This document shows, in pieces, positions 22,795-34,721 of a stretch of DNA of 64,000 bases. This DNA comes from Sarcophilus harrisii (Eukaryota > Chordata > Mammalia > Dasyuromorphia > Dasyuridae), in assembly GCF_902635505.1 (NCBI RefSeq), contig NC_045426.1:393440138-393504137 (forward strand), given 5' to 3'. The notes beneath the pieces are model-generated. The model searched no databases, was not told the DNA's origin, and was given only the letters and a program-made list of their open reading frames with translations. Position 1 is the first letter of the stretch; every line of letters begins with the position of its first letter. The position numbers were made by a program, and so were the translations under genes.

Positions 22795-24873
22795 GGGAGG
22801 ATTCTGGGAAGATGGTGGAATAGGTTGGTAAATTTCAAGCTCTCCAAATTTCCCTAAAAAATAGAACAAATATGCACCCCAGGGCAAACATAGACTTGTG
22901 GAAAATCAAGAAGACTTGGGGTAGAACAGGAATCCTCCCGATTGAGTATATCTGAAGAAAGACTCAGGACTAGGATTAACCCATGTGAAATGCAAACACC
23001 TTTGGGCTAGCTCCATATAAACATGGAGTGGAGAGTCCTGGGGCTGGCTGGGTATGGCTGGAGCTTCAACAAGAACCACAGAAACTTTTACCTCCTGGAC
23101 TGTTTGTGGAATTGGGGTTTGAGTCTGAGAAGGCTGAGTGAATCCTGGCTAATTAGGAACACCAGGTCACTTGTGTTATAGAGCTCAGGTTCCTGGGCAA
23201 GAAGGAACCAATACCTGGTTGAGTGCAGAAGCAATAGGATAGGGACACTGTGGGCAGAAGGCACTTGCTGAAGGGTAGAGCTCTTGGTTTGTGGTTCCTG
23301 GTCAGAGGGGAGAGCTGAGGTGAAGCCAAAAGCACCATCTTCCCCACCCCAGGATTAGAGGTGCTTAGATTAATATCTCTTATTAAAAAAAATAAACCTG
23401 CAATGAAGAAAAAACCTTACTACAGAAACCTACTATAGGAACAAGGAAGACCAGGGTTTATCTTCAGAAGAGGACATTGAAATTAAAAAAAGCTTCTACC
23501 CCAAAGAGTAATGTGAAATGGTTCCCTCCCCAGAGAGAAGTTATAGAACCCAAAAAAGAATTTAAAAATACAATGAGATACCTTTAGGAAAAACTAAAAA
23601 AATAAAAATAAAAACCATCCAAGAAAAACAAAATGATTATTAAAAAAATTAACTAACTAGAAAAGAAGATACAGAGTCTCAAAGATGAAAATAACTTTTT
23701 GAAAATTAGAATTGGTCAAGGGGGAGCCAGTGAAGCTATGAGAGACCAAGAAATAACAAAACAGATTCTAAAGAATGAAAACAAAAAAATAGAACAGAAT
23801 TATAAGAAAATAAAGTCTGGAGAACAAATCAAGAAGAGAAAATATAAGAATAATTGAACTGCCTAAAAGTTGTGACCCAACAAAAAGGATCTTGACACAA
23901 TAATGCCAAGAAATAATTCAAGAAAATTGTCCTGGAGTAACAGAAGGAAAAAGTAGAAATAGGAAAAACCACCAATCACCACCCCAATGAGATCCTTTGT
24001 TTAAAACACATAGGAACATTATTGCTAAATTTCAAAAACCCACATCAAAGAGAAAATTTGCAAGAAACGAGCAAAGAACAATTTAAATATGTTGGAACTA
24101 ATATTAGAATTCTGCAGGACTTATCAGCAGGTACAATAAAAGACCACACCTGGAATCATATCTACTGACAATCAAAAGAATTAGGTCTGTGGCCACAAAT
24201 ATCATATCTGGCAAAATTATTTATAATGCTGAACAAGAAAAAATGGACATTCGATGAACTTGCAGATTTTCAGGATTTTATATCAACTAAACCCATATAT
24301 ATGTATGTCTATGTGTGTGTATACACACACACACACACACACACACATTATAAAGGGTATAGCACCCTCCAAAATCTATAAAGAAATAAGGAGGAAAGAA
24401 TAGGCAAACAGGGAAGTAAAGGGTGAGGGAAGAAGACAAGGAAGGAATCCATGAGTGAAGAGTGTCTAGGTAAGAGCAAGGCAAATTATGGAGTAGTTAA
24501 AGCAGTCAGCAGTAATAAGAAAGATACATATGTATATGTTTATATATGTATATGTATATATATTTTAAATTCTTTCTTAACTATAGCCTACTTGGGAGAG
24601 ATGGGGGATTGAAAGGGCAAAAAAGAATAAAGAAAAAAGTGCACAGCAGAGAACAAAAAAACAAGGAAAAAAAAGATAGACATTCATGAATATGATTTCT
24701 TCTAATGTATATACTTTCTTGAGCTGATATTTGCTGCTATGTATTTTGAATCCTCCCTGACACGATAATGTTCTCTTTTATTTTGTTTTGTATTCCTTTT
24801 CTGTTTTTTCTTTTTTTCTTATTCTGTTTCTTTAAATAAAATAAATTTTATAATAAATAAATAAAATTTGAAA
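22795..24873 (+). mobile_element. HAL1 (half-L1), near full length, inside the retrovirus fossil
   Basis: It begins GGAGGATTCTGGGAAGATGG, has a GC-richer leader, then an ORF1-like region whose remnant reads RIIELPKSCDPTKRIL around 23850-23900 (compare L1 ORF1 RIIGVPE). No ORF2 follows; instead there is a second-half ORF1-like region, a (CA)n and a 3' end with AATAAATAAATAAAATTTG. About 2.1 kb without ORF2 is the HAL1 layout; an L1 with a large internal deletion is the alternative. The frame is interrupted many times. A possible short duplication TTGAAA(A)G at both ends is too weak to rely on. Confidence 0.75.
24311..24347. repeat. (CA)n microsatellite inside HAL1
   Basis: TGTGTGTGTATACACACACA continuing in CA units; partly self-complementary. 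Confidence 0.9.
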
Positions 24874-27059
24874 AGAAATTACAAAAAAAGAAAAAAATAT
24901 TTTGAGACCCTAATCAAACACCTCTAAGGTTTGCAACAAAAAAGGTAAATTGCAGATTCCCTGTCTACAGATACCAACCTGGAGATTGGATCCTGGAAAG
25001 AGAAGAGGCTCACTCCCACGTAGGAAGGAACCTTCCAGGTCTTGCTGACTTCTGACATAACATCTGGAACTCAGGAACAAAGTTGGACACACCACACTCA
25101 AATGAAGGACCCTGTAGCACCATCCTCTAAGTGGGAAATAACTTTCATTAGTTCCAACAAACTGTGTTCACCAAAAGGATTTAAGAACTCTAACTTTTTA
25201 TCCTTACCTTGTAAAATTCTGATTGCAGTACTCATTTAGATTCCAATTTTAATTTTTGTTTCTTTTGGTCATAGGCTAGATTTATGTGAAGGCATTACAA
25301 AGGGTAACCACTTCAGCTGTAATCTCTGACCCATTGGATCAGAAAAATTAGAAATTTTGGATCTGGCATTTTGTCAGCTACTAGTAATAGCCATTGTCAG
25401 TTCACTCCCAATTCCTATATTAGGGGGAAATCAATTTGAGGCCCTGCTACAGACTGTGGCCATCACTTTAATTTAACCAATTGTTGAATTTGTGGTGGTT
25501 TGCAAGGAGTAGGTGTCTGGCCTGTACCCCCATACCTTTAAAACCTCAATGGCTTCTGAGCAATCTATTCCTAATTCATAATGGGAATTGATCCTGGGGA
25601 ACTCCTGAAAAACACATGTAGAAGATTAAATGAAGAAGCACAGGACCTTTATTACCTAGAGTAAAAAAGAGAAAAAAAAAAAAGGCCCTCACATTGGAAA
25701 CAGCATTTGTGAATGGACATACAGAGCAGTATCAGAAACATCTAACTGTTCAGCATATCTCAAAGGTATAAAGCCATGACTCAGATGGTATTGGATTAAT
25801 GGCATGCACAAAATTATAGGTTTTCATCATTTTAGGAGTGCTGGTAACTTGACAAAACCCAGATACATTCCCAGTTGTCAATGGATTAGCTCACCTGGGC
25901 TATGGAAATGTCAGTAGTTTGGAAATAAAAGTGTTCAATATTTATCAGGATCACTAAATAATGAGAATCCAGCCATTTACTTTCTTTTTAGGGGAAATGA
26001 TCTGATCATACATGATAGGAAACGATCAGCTTTAAAAATACATTATTGGATTTGTGGCCTAGCTGCCTATACCCACCTTCCCTTAGTCTGTCTGGGGAGC
26101 TGTTACACTGGACTACTGTGTTGAAAATTTTCTTTCTCTCAGAATTAGGAGATGAACTGCTTGGGGGTAAAACCCTATGAAAATCTGAGAGTCTGATTTA
26201 GAAGGTCCCTGGGTACCTCTATCACCAGGACAGCAGATGTAAATAGGTGGGGATACACCTGGCCCCCAGAAAGAATAATCTGAACATATGGGCCAGCTAC
26301 CTGGGCACAGGACAGAAGTTGGGGGTGCCATAGTCCAATCTATCTGCTCAATGTTCAAGCAGTGGTAGAAATTATAACTAATCAAATGGCTAAAATCTTA
26401 GATCTCCTGGCAGTCCAAGACACTCAGACTTGGGAGGCAGTCCTATAGTATTGATAAGTTTTAGATCACTTATTAGCAGGAGGGAAATATATGTGGAAAA
26501 ATGAATCTGTCAAACTGTTGTATAAAGATAGATGATAATGGAAAACTAGAAAAAAAGATAACTATAGGAATACATCAACTAGCTCATGTCCCTGTTCAGA
26601 TTTGATCTTCTCCACTTAATACTTCCTGGTGGTTCTGGTTTGGAGGGCGCTGGTGGAAGCTAATCCTGTGGTTCCCCTAATTGCTATCAGTGGAGCAGTC
26701 TTACTGCAGGTCTACCTTCCCTGTATGATCCAGTTGATAACCCAAATTATTAAAAATGCCCTAGTCAAAATGATCCAAGGGCCTTTTCTTGAGAGCCAAG
26801 CACAAGGGTTAGTAAAATTGATGGTATTAAGGAGAAGGGGGTGATGCAAATTCTTACATATGAAAGAATCTTTCCTGAGGGCTCAAATGATGAGGATGAA
26901 ATAGTGGATAAAACATAACAGAAATGGTGTGAAGGGTCCTCAACTGTAAATAAAGAGAGGGTGGAGTGAGTAGCATAGAGAGAAGGCCCCTCAGAATATG
27001 GGTGGTGGTGGAAAATTACTGAACTAGTCTTCAGTGCGTGATCAAAAAGAAGGAAGGAA

Positions 27060-27419
27060 TGTAGAAAATTCTAACTACAGAATGTTCCAGGGAACAGATG
27101 GTCCCTGAAGACATCTTGCTGATGTGGCAAGAAACAGCCTTTCATAATAAATATTTGTCTAACCTTATATTTTAGATTTCTGCATGAGATTATAAACTCT
27201 TAAGAACCCAGAAAAGGGACTAAGAGAAGTGGAGGTTTATTGCAGTGAGGAATTATAAATTCTGAGCTTTTTGCAACTCAGGTCAGTCTTTGTGGGTCAT
27301 TGTACTAGTTCTGTGTCTCAGGGAGTTGCCCTTTCTCCAGATGATAAAAGAAGTCCTTTTGCTTTCTAACTTGAGATGTCTCTCTCTGTTTTGCTGCAAA
27401 CTACCTAAATTGATAGGCA
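27060..27419 (+). mobile_element. 3' LTR of the retrovirus fossil
   Basis: AAAAAGAAGGAAGGAA, a polypurine tract, ends exactly where TGTAGAAAATTC starts. A likely R/U5 with GATAAAAGAAGTCC follows, and the LTR ends ...GATAGGCA (TG...CA). About 360 bp. With no 5' LTR in sight, age by LTR comparison is not possible. Confidence 0.6.
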
Positions 27420-27985
27420 TTTTGAAGGACAATGTATAGAGAGATTCTATCAGCTTTTATCAGTATACATCAATATATATTTAGACAACAAGTTATGCTC
27501 AGAGTCTAACCAAAGGAAGAGAATGGAGAAGACTGTTTTTTGAGAATTTGAAAAGCTTCTTTAATGGCACTAATCTTCTCTTGGAAACAAAGATCCATGT
27601 TTTAAACATTAATATTCTACCAGAATTGCTCAATTGTAAAGAGACATGGATTGCAAGTCTTTGAAGAATTAAAAAATTAACATCACACAGAGGGCAATGA
27701 AGAGGTCCAAAGTGAATGTCGGTTATGTATACTGAAACATACAATCTATAAGAGACTTCAAAGAAAAACAAAAGTAAAAAATATTATCAGGGAAATGTAT
27801 ATTAGAAGAGCAAGTCAGGTGGTGAGATGAAAGTATAACAGGTAGACAAACAGAATGTGTCACTGGTATCCTGGTGATGTCAGAAGACTTGAAAAAGACC
27901 CCCAGAATGTTGGATGGATCTTCTCTAGCAAGTCTATGAGAGAAAATGGACAAGAACTGTACAGGATGAGCATGTAAGGAAGACT
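27420..27985. other. No clear feature
   Basis: Several antisense open frames of 76-90 codons without recognised domains; probably old LINE-derived or unique DNA. Confidence 0.35.
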
Positions 27986-27989
27986 TGCT

Positions 27990-28680
27990 TTAGTCCTTGA
28001 AGAAAATAGTCCAACTGATAAAATCACAGACCCACTTGAATATTTGAGTATTGACAATTTGAAACATGTTCAAAGGAGACTGAACAGGACAAAAAGGGAA
28101 CAGGGACCATGTCATAGAAGTATTAGTTGAAGGAACTGAAAATGCTTAGAGAAGACTTTAAGTAAGACAAATAATGGGAGGGAGGATTGGTGTGAAGTGG
28201 AGGGAATATACTACATGATTAGTTGCCTTCAAATATTTGAAGAGTTGTCATATGGAAGAATAATTAAACTTATCTTAGGTCCTACTAAGTACTCTCCCCA
28301 CCCATTTTAGCTTCTTTTCTTATGTAATCATGCTCTATTAGACTGTAAATTTCTTGAGGGCAGGCATTCTTTTTTAATATTCATATCCTTGCTTGACACA
28401 TATTAAATATTTAATCAATGCTGAATCATTGTTAATGCAATGTCCAATGGAGAGGACATATCAACTAGAATCATCCAAAAGAAATAGCTGCCCTAGAAAA
28501 CAGCCAGTTCCTCCTTACTGGAGATGTTAAAACAGAGGCTAAATGGTAATATTTTGACCATTTTAGAGGATTTTAAAAAGAGGCTTCTCAGTTAGGTACA
28601 GACTAGACTTGATAGATCACCATGGATGTTTGACCCATCTCAGACATTCTGTGAATCTTTAATGTTTTAGAAAAATCATA
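27990..28680 (+). repeat. CR1/L3-like LINE 3' region, split by L2
   Basis: ATGTTCAAAGGAGACTGAAC, AGTTGAAGGAACTGAAAATG, TTGCCTTCAAATATTTGAAG, TCATATGGAAGAATAATTAA, then after the L2: ACTGGAGATGTTAAAACAGA, GGCTAAATGGTAATATTTTG. This is the CR1/L3 3' order (opposite strand at 63710-63960). It is much worn. Confidence 0.6.
28300..28435 (+). repeat. L2 3' end inside the CR1/L3 piece
   Basis: GACTGTAAATTTCTTGAGGG, CAGGCATTC, TTGACACATATTAAATATTT. Confidence 0.7.
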
Positions 28681-30069
28681 TCACTCTTATTTACCTCCCA
28701 GAGTTTCTTCCAGGAAGTATCACTATTGCCTTAGAAAGAACTTCTCTTAGTTCATTTTAAAATTCTCTAAATTTAAAAACATCCATTTGCTACTTTTGTT
28801 CCAAGGGATATTCAGAATAGATACCAGAATGAGTTCCCTAGAACAGTATTTTCTGCATGTTTCTGACTCTAACCAATTTTTTTTAATGAAGATCTGGTCT
28901 TTGAACATGAACAGGGTTGCTGTCATAATTGGTAATTAAATTACTTGAAAACAAATATAAGAGGGAGTAGAGCATAAGATAAATGCATGAATAAAGACAA
29001 ACTAAGTTAATAGTGTCTCAGTGGGAAAGATTTCCAGATGTCAAAGCAGGTAAATATTTGCCTGAAAAGAAAATTCAGTCATCTTGAAATGCTTAAGATT
29101 CTGAATGAATAAGCAAAGAGAAAGACATAGTTAAGAAGAAAATGGTTTGTGGGAGGTCACAGTTGCTTGAAACAGCTTCAGAAACGTTTAGAAAGGACTC
29201 AGTGCAACAATAGTTAGTATTTAGGTCTCTAAACATCCGTAGGCCCTACAAGGCACACTATAAAAGCACATTCCCTTCCAGTAGTATACAGACTAATTAG
29301 GTGACAGAACATATTTGTGAAACAAGGAAGAGCAATATCCTGGCAATATAGAGACCTGCTTTAGTGAAGATCATACAGAATATCCAAAGAATTCTGAGAA
29401 AGGGAAACATACCTCTGAAGTGGAGTTAATCAGGGAGAGCTTTCTTAGCTTACAGTTTTGAAAAGCACCAAAATTCAAAGGATTCCAGAGAGTCTTTAGG
29501 CTCAGTAAATAGAGAACAAGTTAGTGCTAAATGAATTGGAACTGAACAACAAATGAAAGTAGATAGAAAAGCTAAAAGGTTGTTATATAATAAGACAGGT
29601 ATCTAATGCTGAAGATCTATGATGAAGTGATTATCTTGAAAAGAAGTGAAAAATGTTCTTTTGAGACTGAACAGAAGGATGTGAGAATGATGAGGATAAG
29701 CTGAGGAGACAGTACATCAGTGACCGTCTGCTCAATGATTTCAATCTGCTCTGTAAGGTAAGATGAAAATCATTTCTTATGATTCATGTGAAAATTGTGA
29801 GGAATAAGAAGACTTAAAAAAGAAAGTGGTCTGTGGGAGAGTGTGCTCAAGCATCAATGACTAGTAGTAATGAAGGACATCTTGAAGGTCTTTCCAACTA
29901 ATTGGGTTTTTCACGGGGCAAAAGAACTATCTATGTCAAAGATTTAGCCTTGAAAGGGCAGCTGCCAACTGTAGTAATCCTTCCCATTATAAAAGTTTGG
30001 GAACAAAATAAAGCATAAGCAATTAATGTGGTTTGAGGACCTACATGATGTAGTAATGTAGACATCAAA
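28681..30069. other. No gene; no confident repeat
   Basis: AT-rich, purine-biased sequence. No open frame with support. Confidence 0.35.
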
Positions 30070-30729
30070 TGATGGTAGGAACCAAAAGTTGGGGTTTGAT
30101 CATGCGAAGAATTCACAATGGCCATTCTCTTTAGAAAAAGATAGATTTATTTATGGAAGAGGTTACAGGCAAAATAGAGACACAGACACCAGAAATAGTA
30201 AATATGAACTAGATTTGGGAGAGCATATGAAAGACAAGTTCTTCAGTGGAAGTCACAATTACCCAGTAGAAAGGGGGCACTCCATAAGTTGGGAAAGCCC
30301 TTAGCTGGCAGACTAAATCCTGAAAGGGGCATAGCATCCTAAAAGTTAATTATCTGTAAGGAGGAGACGTAGGGTTGAGAAGCATAGTGGAGTTAGGGGA
30401 GATGCCATGTGGCATGGGAGAGAAGGGGTAAGGAAAAAGATACCACGAGGCAGAATACTGTGGTGAAGTGACCTAAAGAAGGGTAGCATCCATGGGATGG
30501 CCCATGAATAGATTTTATACGGAAAATTTAATCTCAGGGACATGACTGGTATTTCTGACAGGGCATGGGTAAGATGATTTCTTGCCCATTTCTTAGATTT
30601 CTGACTGGACAACCTTCCTAGAGGGTGGAACCATGGAATTAAACTGATCTCTATCAATGCCTTCTGCTTGCTTACCTTGGGGATCAATTCTTTAGTTTCT
30701 CTTGGTCCAAAACATCATTCAGGACTTCA
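30070..30729 (-). mobile_element. Solo-type LTR, antisense
   Basis: On the minus strand the end region has AAATAAATCTATCTTTTTCT, AAAGAGAATGGCCATTGTGA, then CAAACCCCAACTTTTGG and CCTACCATCA. The AATAAA and U5 match the LTR at 50360-51056 and the fragment at 11280. The 5' side could be TGAAGTCCTGAATG (30729). Flanks TCAAA and TCACA are one base from a 5-bp duplication. No internal genes; fossil. Confidence 0.6.
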
Positions 30730-31225
30730 TCACAATGGTGTTAGCAATCACATTGCTCATTTAATTTCTAGTTTCTATTTCTTTAAGACTTACTTTTTTT
30801 GGGGGGGTGGGGATTTGTAATTTTATCAATATGGGTATTCACGCCAATAAGGTAGAGCATAATCCTATCATGCCTTATTCTGTGCAATTCTTATCCATTC
30901 CTGAAAATTCTCTAAAACATTTGACATTGAATAAATTTCACATTAATTGGCCTAACTATATCAATATCTAAAAAACCAGATGGATAAAGAACACCCATTT
31001 CTCAAGTCTATGATATGCAATAAATGGGTAACTAATGTAGTTGATCCACTAATACATATATCTTGACAACTCTGCATATAGAAAATAAACCATAACCAGA
31101 ATTAAATAAAATAAGGACAGTGGGATTTGCCTTTTAGAAATGACAGTACCTGTCTGTTCTTTGTACATGGTGGCCAGTTAAATTTGTTGAATTGAACAGA
31201 ATGAAAAATTTTTTGAATACCCATT
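30730..31225. other. No feature seen
   Basis: AT-rich; short G8 run at about 30801-30808. Nothing recognised. Confidence 0.4.
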
Positions 31226-31227
31226 AT

Positions 31228-31360
31228 CTTCAATGAATGAATGACAATGTTTATTAAGTACTTATTATGTGTATGTCTCTTTGATTTTAAATCCTAGGGT
31301 TCTAAATAGAAAAGTAAAACAATTTGTGCTCTTTGGGAGTTCATATTCTGATGGAAAAAG
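31228..31360 (-). repeat. L2 3' end, antisense, worn
   Basis: CAATGAATGAATGACAATGT, TTATTAAGTACTTATTATGT, then a worn TTTGGGAGTTCATATTCTGA. Confidence 0.5.
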
Positions 31361-31844
31361 AAAATACATATAGGAGAATTCAGTTTCAGGATAGATGGAA
31401 AAGTCAGATGGTCTTAAAAGTTCAGGTGCAAGGCAGCCAGCAATATCCATAAGTCTTTAGGGTACATTGGAAAATCATATGGCAACATCTCTGGGTTTGG
31501 AAAGTGTAGAGGCAAGTCAAATGTTAGGTCTCAATAGATCTTTGGATGCAAATGACAAGGATTTCTATCTTCAGTCTTTATTTATGCTGGGAATGTGACA
31601 AATAACAGCCTTCATGCTAAAAATGAATTCATTTTATGATAACTACTAATGTTCAACTGAGTGACCTTTGACTTAATACTAATTTTGTGAATCCTTTAGT
31701 GAATAAATAGACCTAATGAGTTTTCGCACTCAGTCTCAGCTACTCTAGTATTATGTTAAGTATTTGTGGGATGAAATCACCTTCTGAACATATTTTCTCA
31801 AGCATATGTTCTCCAGTTGGTTTCATAAAATGTTATAAGTTTAT
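31361..31844. other. No feature seen
   Basis: Nothing recognised. Confidence 0.4.
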
Positions 31845-31873
31845 TATCACTGATAATAATAGCTCACATTTTA
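31845..31873 (+). repeat. MIR left part, cut by Tigger1-like element
   Basis: CTGATAATAATAGCTCACAT runs to the transposon; the MIR resumes at 32773 with TTATAAAGCACTTTCACATT. Confidence 0.6.
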
Positions 31874-31875
31874 TA

Positions 31876-32770
31876 TAGGAGTGTATCTGGAGATAAATCA
31901 GGTTCAGTTCTAGATCACTGAAATAAAGTGAAATTGCAATAAAGTGCATCATATGAATTTTGGTTTCCTAATGCACATAAAATTATGTTTATTCTGTATT
32001 ATAATCTATTAAATATACAATGGTATTATATCTGAATAAACAATGTACATACTTTAATTTTAAAAACATCTTATTTATAAAGATGTTTACCATAATTTGA
32101 GCTTTCAGTAAATCTTAATATTTTTGTTGGTGGAGAGTCTTGCCTCAATGTTAAGGATTTGCTGACTGATTGAGGTGGTAGTTGCTGAAGGTTGGATACT
32201 TATGGCAATTTCTTAAAATAAGACAACAATGAGGTTTGCTGCATCAATTGACTCTTTCAAGAATATAGCATAGTGAGTTATTTAATAGCATTTTATCCAC
32301 AGCAGAATTTTTCAAAAGCATAGTCAATCCTCTCAAACCCTGCTGATATTTTATCAACTAAGTTTGTTATATTCTTCAACATGGTTATGTCTCAAGAAAT
32401 AAGAAAAGGAAAGTCCCAAAGAGAAAGAGAAAAATAACCAGTTGGTAGAACAGTCAGAACACATACAACATTTATCAACTGAATTTGACGTTTTATATAG
32501 GAGTGGTTTGTGGCTCTCCCAAACAAGTATAATAATAATTCAAAGATCACTGATCACAGATCATCATAATACATATGATAATAATTTTAAAATTTGAAAT
32601 ATTGTGAGAATTACTAAAATATGATGCAGTGATGTGACATGTGATATGCTATTAGAAAATTTTCACTGATATACTTGCTCAATACAGAGTTGCCACAAAC
32701 CTTCAATTTGTAAAAAAGGTAATATCTGGGAAGCACAATATACAAAGTACAATAAAATTAGATATCCTTG
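31876..32770 (-). mobile_element. Tigger1-like (pogo/Tc1) DNA transposon, internally deleted
   Basis: The sequence follows Tigger1 at both ends: GGTTCAGTTCTAGATCACTG, ATGAATTTTGGTTTCCTAAT, GGTGGAGAGTCTTGCCTCAA, TTGCTGAAGGTTGG, GGCAATTTCTTAAAATAAGA, ATCCTCTCAAACCCTGCTGA on the left; GGTAGAACAGTCAGAACACA, AAAGATCACTGATCACAGAT, GTTGCCACAAACCTTCAATT on the right. The ends lie between TA dinucleotides (31874-31875 and 32771-32772), the pogo target. About 1.5 kb of transposase is missing, so at ~895 bp it is a non-autonomous deletion form. The transposase would have read on the minus strand. Confidence 0.9.
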
Positions 32771-32772
32771 TA

Positions 32773-32835
32773 TTGCTTTAATATTATAAAGCACTTTCAC
32801 ATTTATTATCTAATTAATTAGCACTACCATTACCA
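32773..32835 (+). repeat. MIR part right of the Tigger1-like element
   Basis: AAAGCACTTTCACATTTATT ATC continues the MIR order started at 31845. Confidence 0.6.
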
Positions 32836-32872
32836 TTAATATTAGTATTAATATGTTAATGTGAAATTTTAT

Positions 32873-33362
32873 TGATGGGGGTGCAGCTTCTAGAAGAAAT
32901 ATAGCAGTAATCCTGAGGCCCCCAGACCTTAGGAGTGCTATTGTTCTAACAATCTGTGTGTAAATGATCCTAAAGTCTCTTGATTTTAAGAATATTATAG
33001 TATAATCCTAGAAACTTTGCTTTCTGCCAGATAACAAACTATTGGTCAGTGATAATAAAGTTTCTGAGACAAATGGTAAAGTATATACTGGACCACTCCT
33101 CAGTTCTACCTCTTGGTCATAAAATTAGCATATCAATGATATAAAGAACCAGATCTTTCTGTCTTTTCCTATAAATTTCTCTTCTTGCTCCTGGTTCTTT
33201 GCCAAATTCTTTTGGAATTTAGTCAGCTTCAATTGGCATTATTATTACAATAAACTTTGCTCCTTGACTTGGAGATGAGTTCAAGCCTGAAAATTCTTTT
33301 GAGACACATGTGACACCAGTCTGTGACCCCAACCTTTGGGGGTCTCCTTTTTAACCTTTACA
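32873..33362 (+). mobile_element. Solo LTR with perfect 5-bp target duplication
   Basis: 490 bp from TGATGGGGGTGC to CTTTACA. TTTAT lies immediately on both sides (32868-32872, 33363-33367). A poly(A) signal AATAAA (in ACAATAAACTTTGCTCC) and a U5 with CTGTGACCCCAACCTTTGGG are present. Solo LTRs arise by recombination between the two LTRs of a provirus, so no viral genes remain. The intact duplication argues for moderate age. Confidence 0.88.
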
Positions 33363-33364
33363 TT

Positions 33365-33914
33365 TATCACTTTCTAAGGAGCTCAAATTGATTTTCAAAT
33401 TTCAAAATGGATCTCTGAGATAGAGGACAGTTATTCCTAGAATTTTTGTGCTGCTAGTTAGAAATAAAATCACTTATAGAGAGTGAAAGGAGAAGCCAAA
33501 GATGGAATGATATCTTTCTATTGCCTAGCTCCTAATGGAAGATGGGAACATTGCCAAGTTCTTTTAATCTAGTGGCTTAGTTATAGATCCAAGTCTAAAT
33601 TGCAGTTCATTTGAAGATACAAACATTAACCAAAAAACTTTGAACAATGACTTGTAGGGTCAACATATTGTCACCTTCAACACTGACAAATGATGTTCTT
33701 GGAATTATGCAGAAAACTGCTGTAAACTGTATATGAGTGAGTCTTTAGCCATTTCCAGAGAAAGGAAAGAGGATATCCAGTGATGCTCAAATGGTGACCT
33801 CCTCATTTCATAGAATCATTTGATGAAGGTTGAAATTCCAAAAAGGCAAGACCAAGTAAAGAGGTGGATGTGCACATGTATACATGTACACATATATTGT
33901 ATGTATATGTACAC
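33365..33914. other. No gene seen
   Basis: Some MIR-like trace (CACTTTCTAAGGAGCTCAAA) right after the LTR; otherwise unassigned. Confidence 0.4.
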
Positions 33915-33956
<42 letters not shown>

Positions 33957-34040
33957 TTGTATGTGCGCCTATTGAGAGTATGTGTGTACACACAGACACA
34001 CACACACACACAGAGACACACATACACACACACACATATA
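33915..34040. repeat. Compound (TA)n and (CA)n microsatellites
   Basis: TA run at 33918-33954, then CACA/GACA units at 33988-34037. Confidence 0.93.
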
Positions 34041-34064
34041 TCTCCAAGTTTATGTGTGTCTATT

Positions 34065-34245
34065 AAGAGAGCATGGTGAAGTAGATAAAATACTGGATTA
34101 AAATCCCACCTCTGACACTTTCTAGCTGTCTCTCAGCCTCAATTTTCTCTGGTAAAATAGAGATAATACAACTTCTTCATCTTGTTGTGAGGATTAAATG
34201 AGATAATTTATGTAAAACACTCTGTGAAAGTGAGCTATTATTGAA
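34065..34245 (+). repeat. MIR SINE
   Basis: AGAGCATGGTGAAGTAGATA, CACTTTCTAGCTGTCTCTCA, GTTGTGAGGATTAAATGAGA. Confidence 0.75.
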
Positions 34246-34720
34246 AGAAAAAAAGAATGGGTAAAGATAAGAATCTAAAATATGGGGAAGGGAAGTTGAA
34301 AGACTTGAGTTCAAATGATCTCAATGAAGTAGAAGGCAAAGTCAACTTCATCTGATCAGAGAATCTTAAAGCTGTTCTATCCAAAAAATCCAATCCTCAC
34401 TAATCCAGAATTGGTGATTGTTTAATTGGGAAAAAGGCTAAAATTTATTATCATGCTCTGAAGGAAAGATTTGCTAAGCAATGAAACTTTGTAAACACCA
34501 CTCAACCCCTAAGAGAACAAACAATCTTTTTTCTAGGACTTTAGAAAGCCCCCTTACCACCCAAACAATTGGTAATCTAATTTCAAAGAGACTTAGTCTA
34601 TTCCTTAAAAAGCAGTTCTCCTAAATGACCTAAATTAGACAAGACTTAGTTAACCTAGTTCCATTTGTTGTATACACCTGAAAAGAGTAAAATTTAATTT
34701 CTTTTCAAATATTTTTACAG
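34246..34720. other. No feature seen
   Basis: Nothing recognised. Confidence 0.4.
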
Positions 34721-34721
34721 T

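Larger units (their letters stand above)
21840..27419 (+). mobile_element. Class I (gamma-like) endogenous retrovirus fossil, broken
   Basis: Retained parts in order: pol RNase H (about 21840-22440; the conserved tether-like HQVRAILNQ and a DSKYA motif are readable), the integrase C-terminus (about 24905-25110), env surface and transmembrane regions (about 25110-26850), a purine-rich tract directly before the 3' LTR, and the LTR (27060-27419). Gag, protease and most of reverse transcriptase are missing and no 5' LTR was found. A HAL1 lies inside pol. The copy is clearly dead, with more than ten interruptions, and old: it predates the HAL1 and has lost its 5' half. Family assignment rests on RNase H and the gamma-like integrase and transmembrane layout. 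Confidence 0.78.

Noticed and set aside
22795-24873. Exact target duplication for the HAL1
   Set aside because: Only a weak TTGAAA(A)G match at both ends, expected by chance in A-rich DNA.
33803-34079. Frames rich in Tyr-Ile, Cys-Val and Thr-His
   Set aside because: Translations of TA and CA microsatellites.
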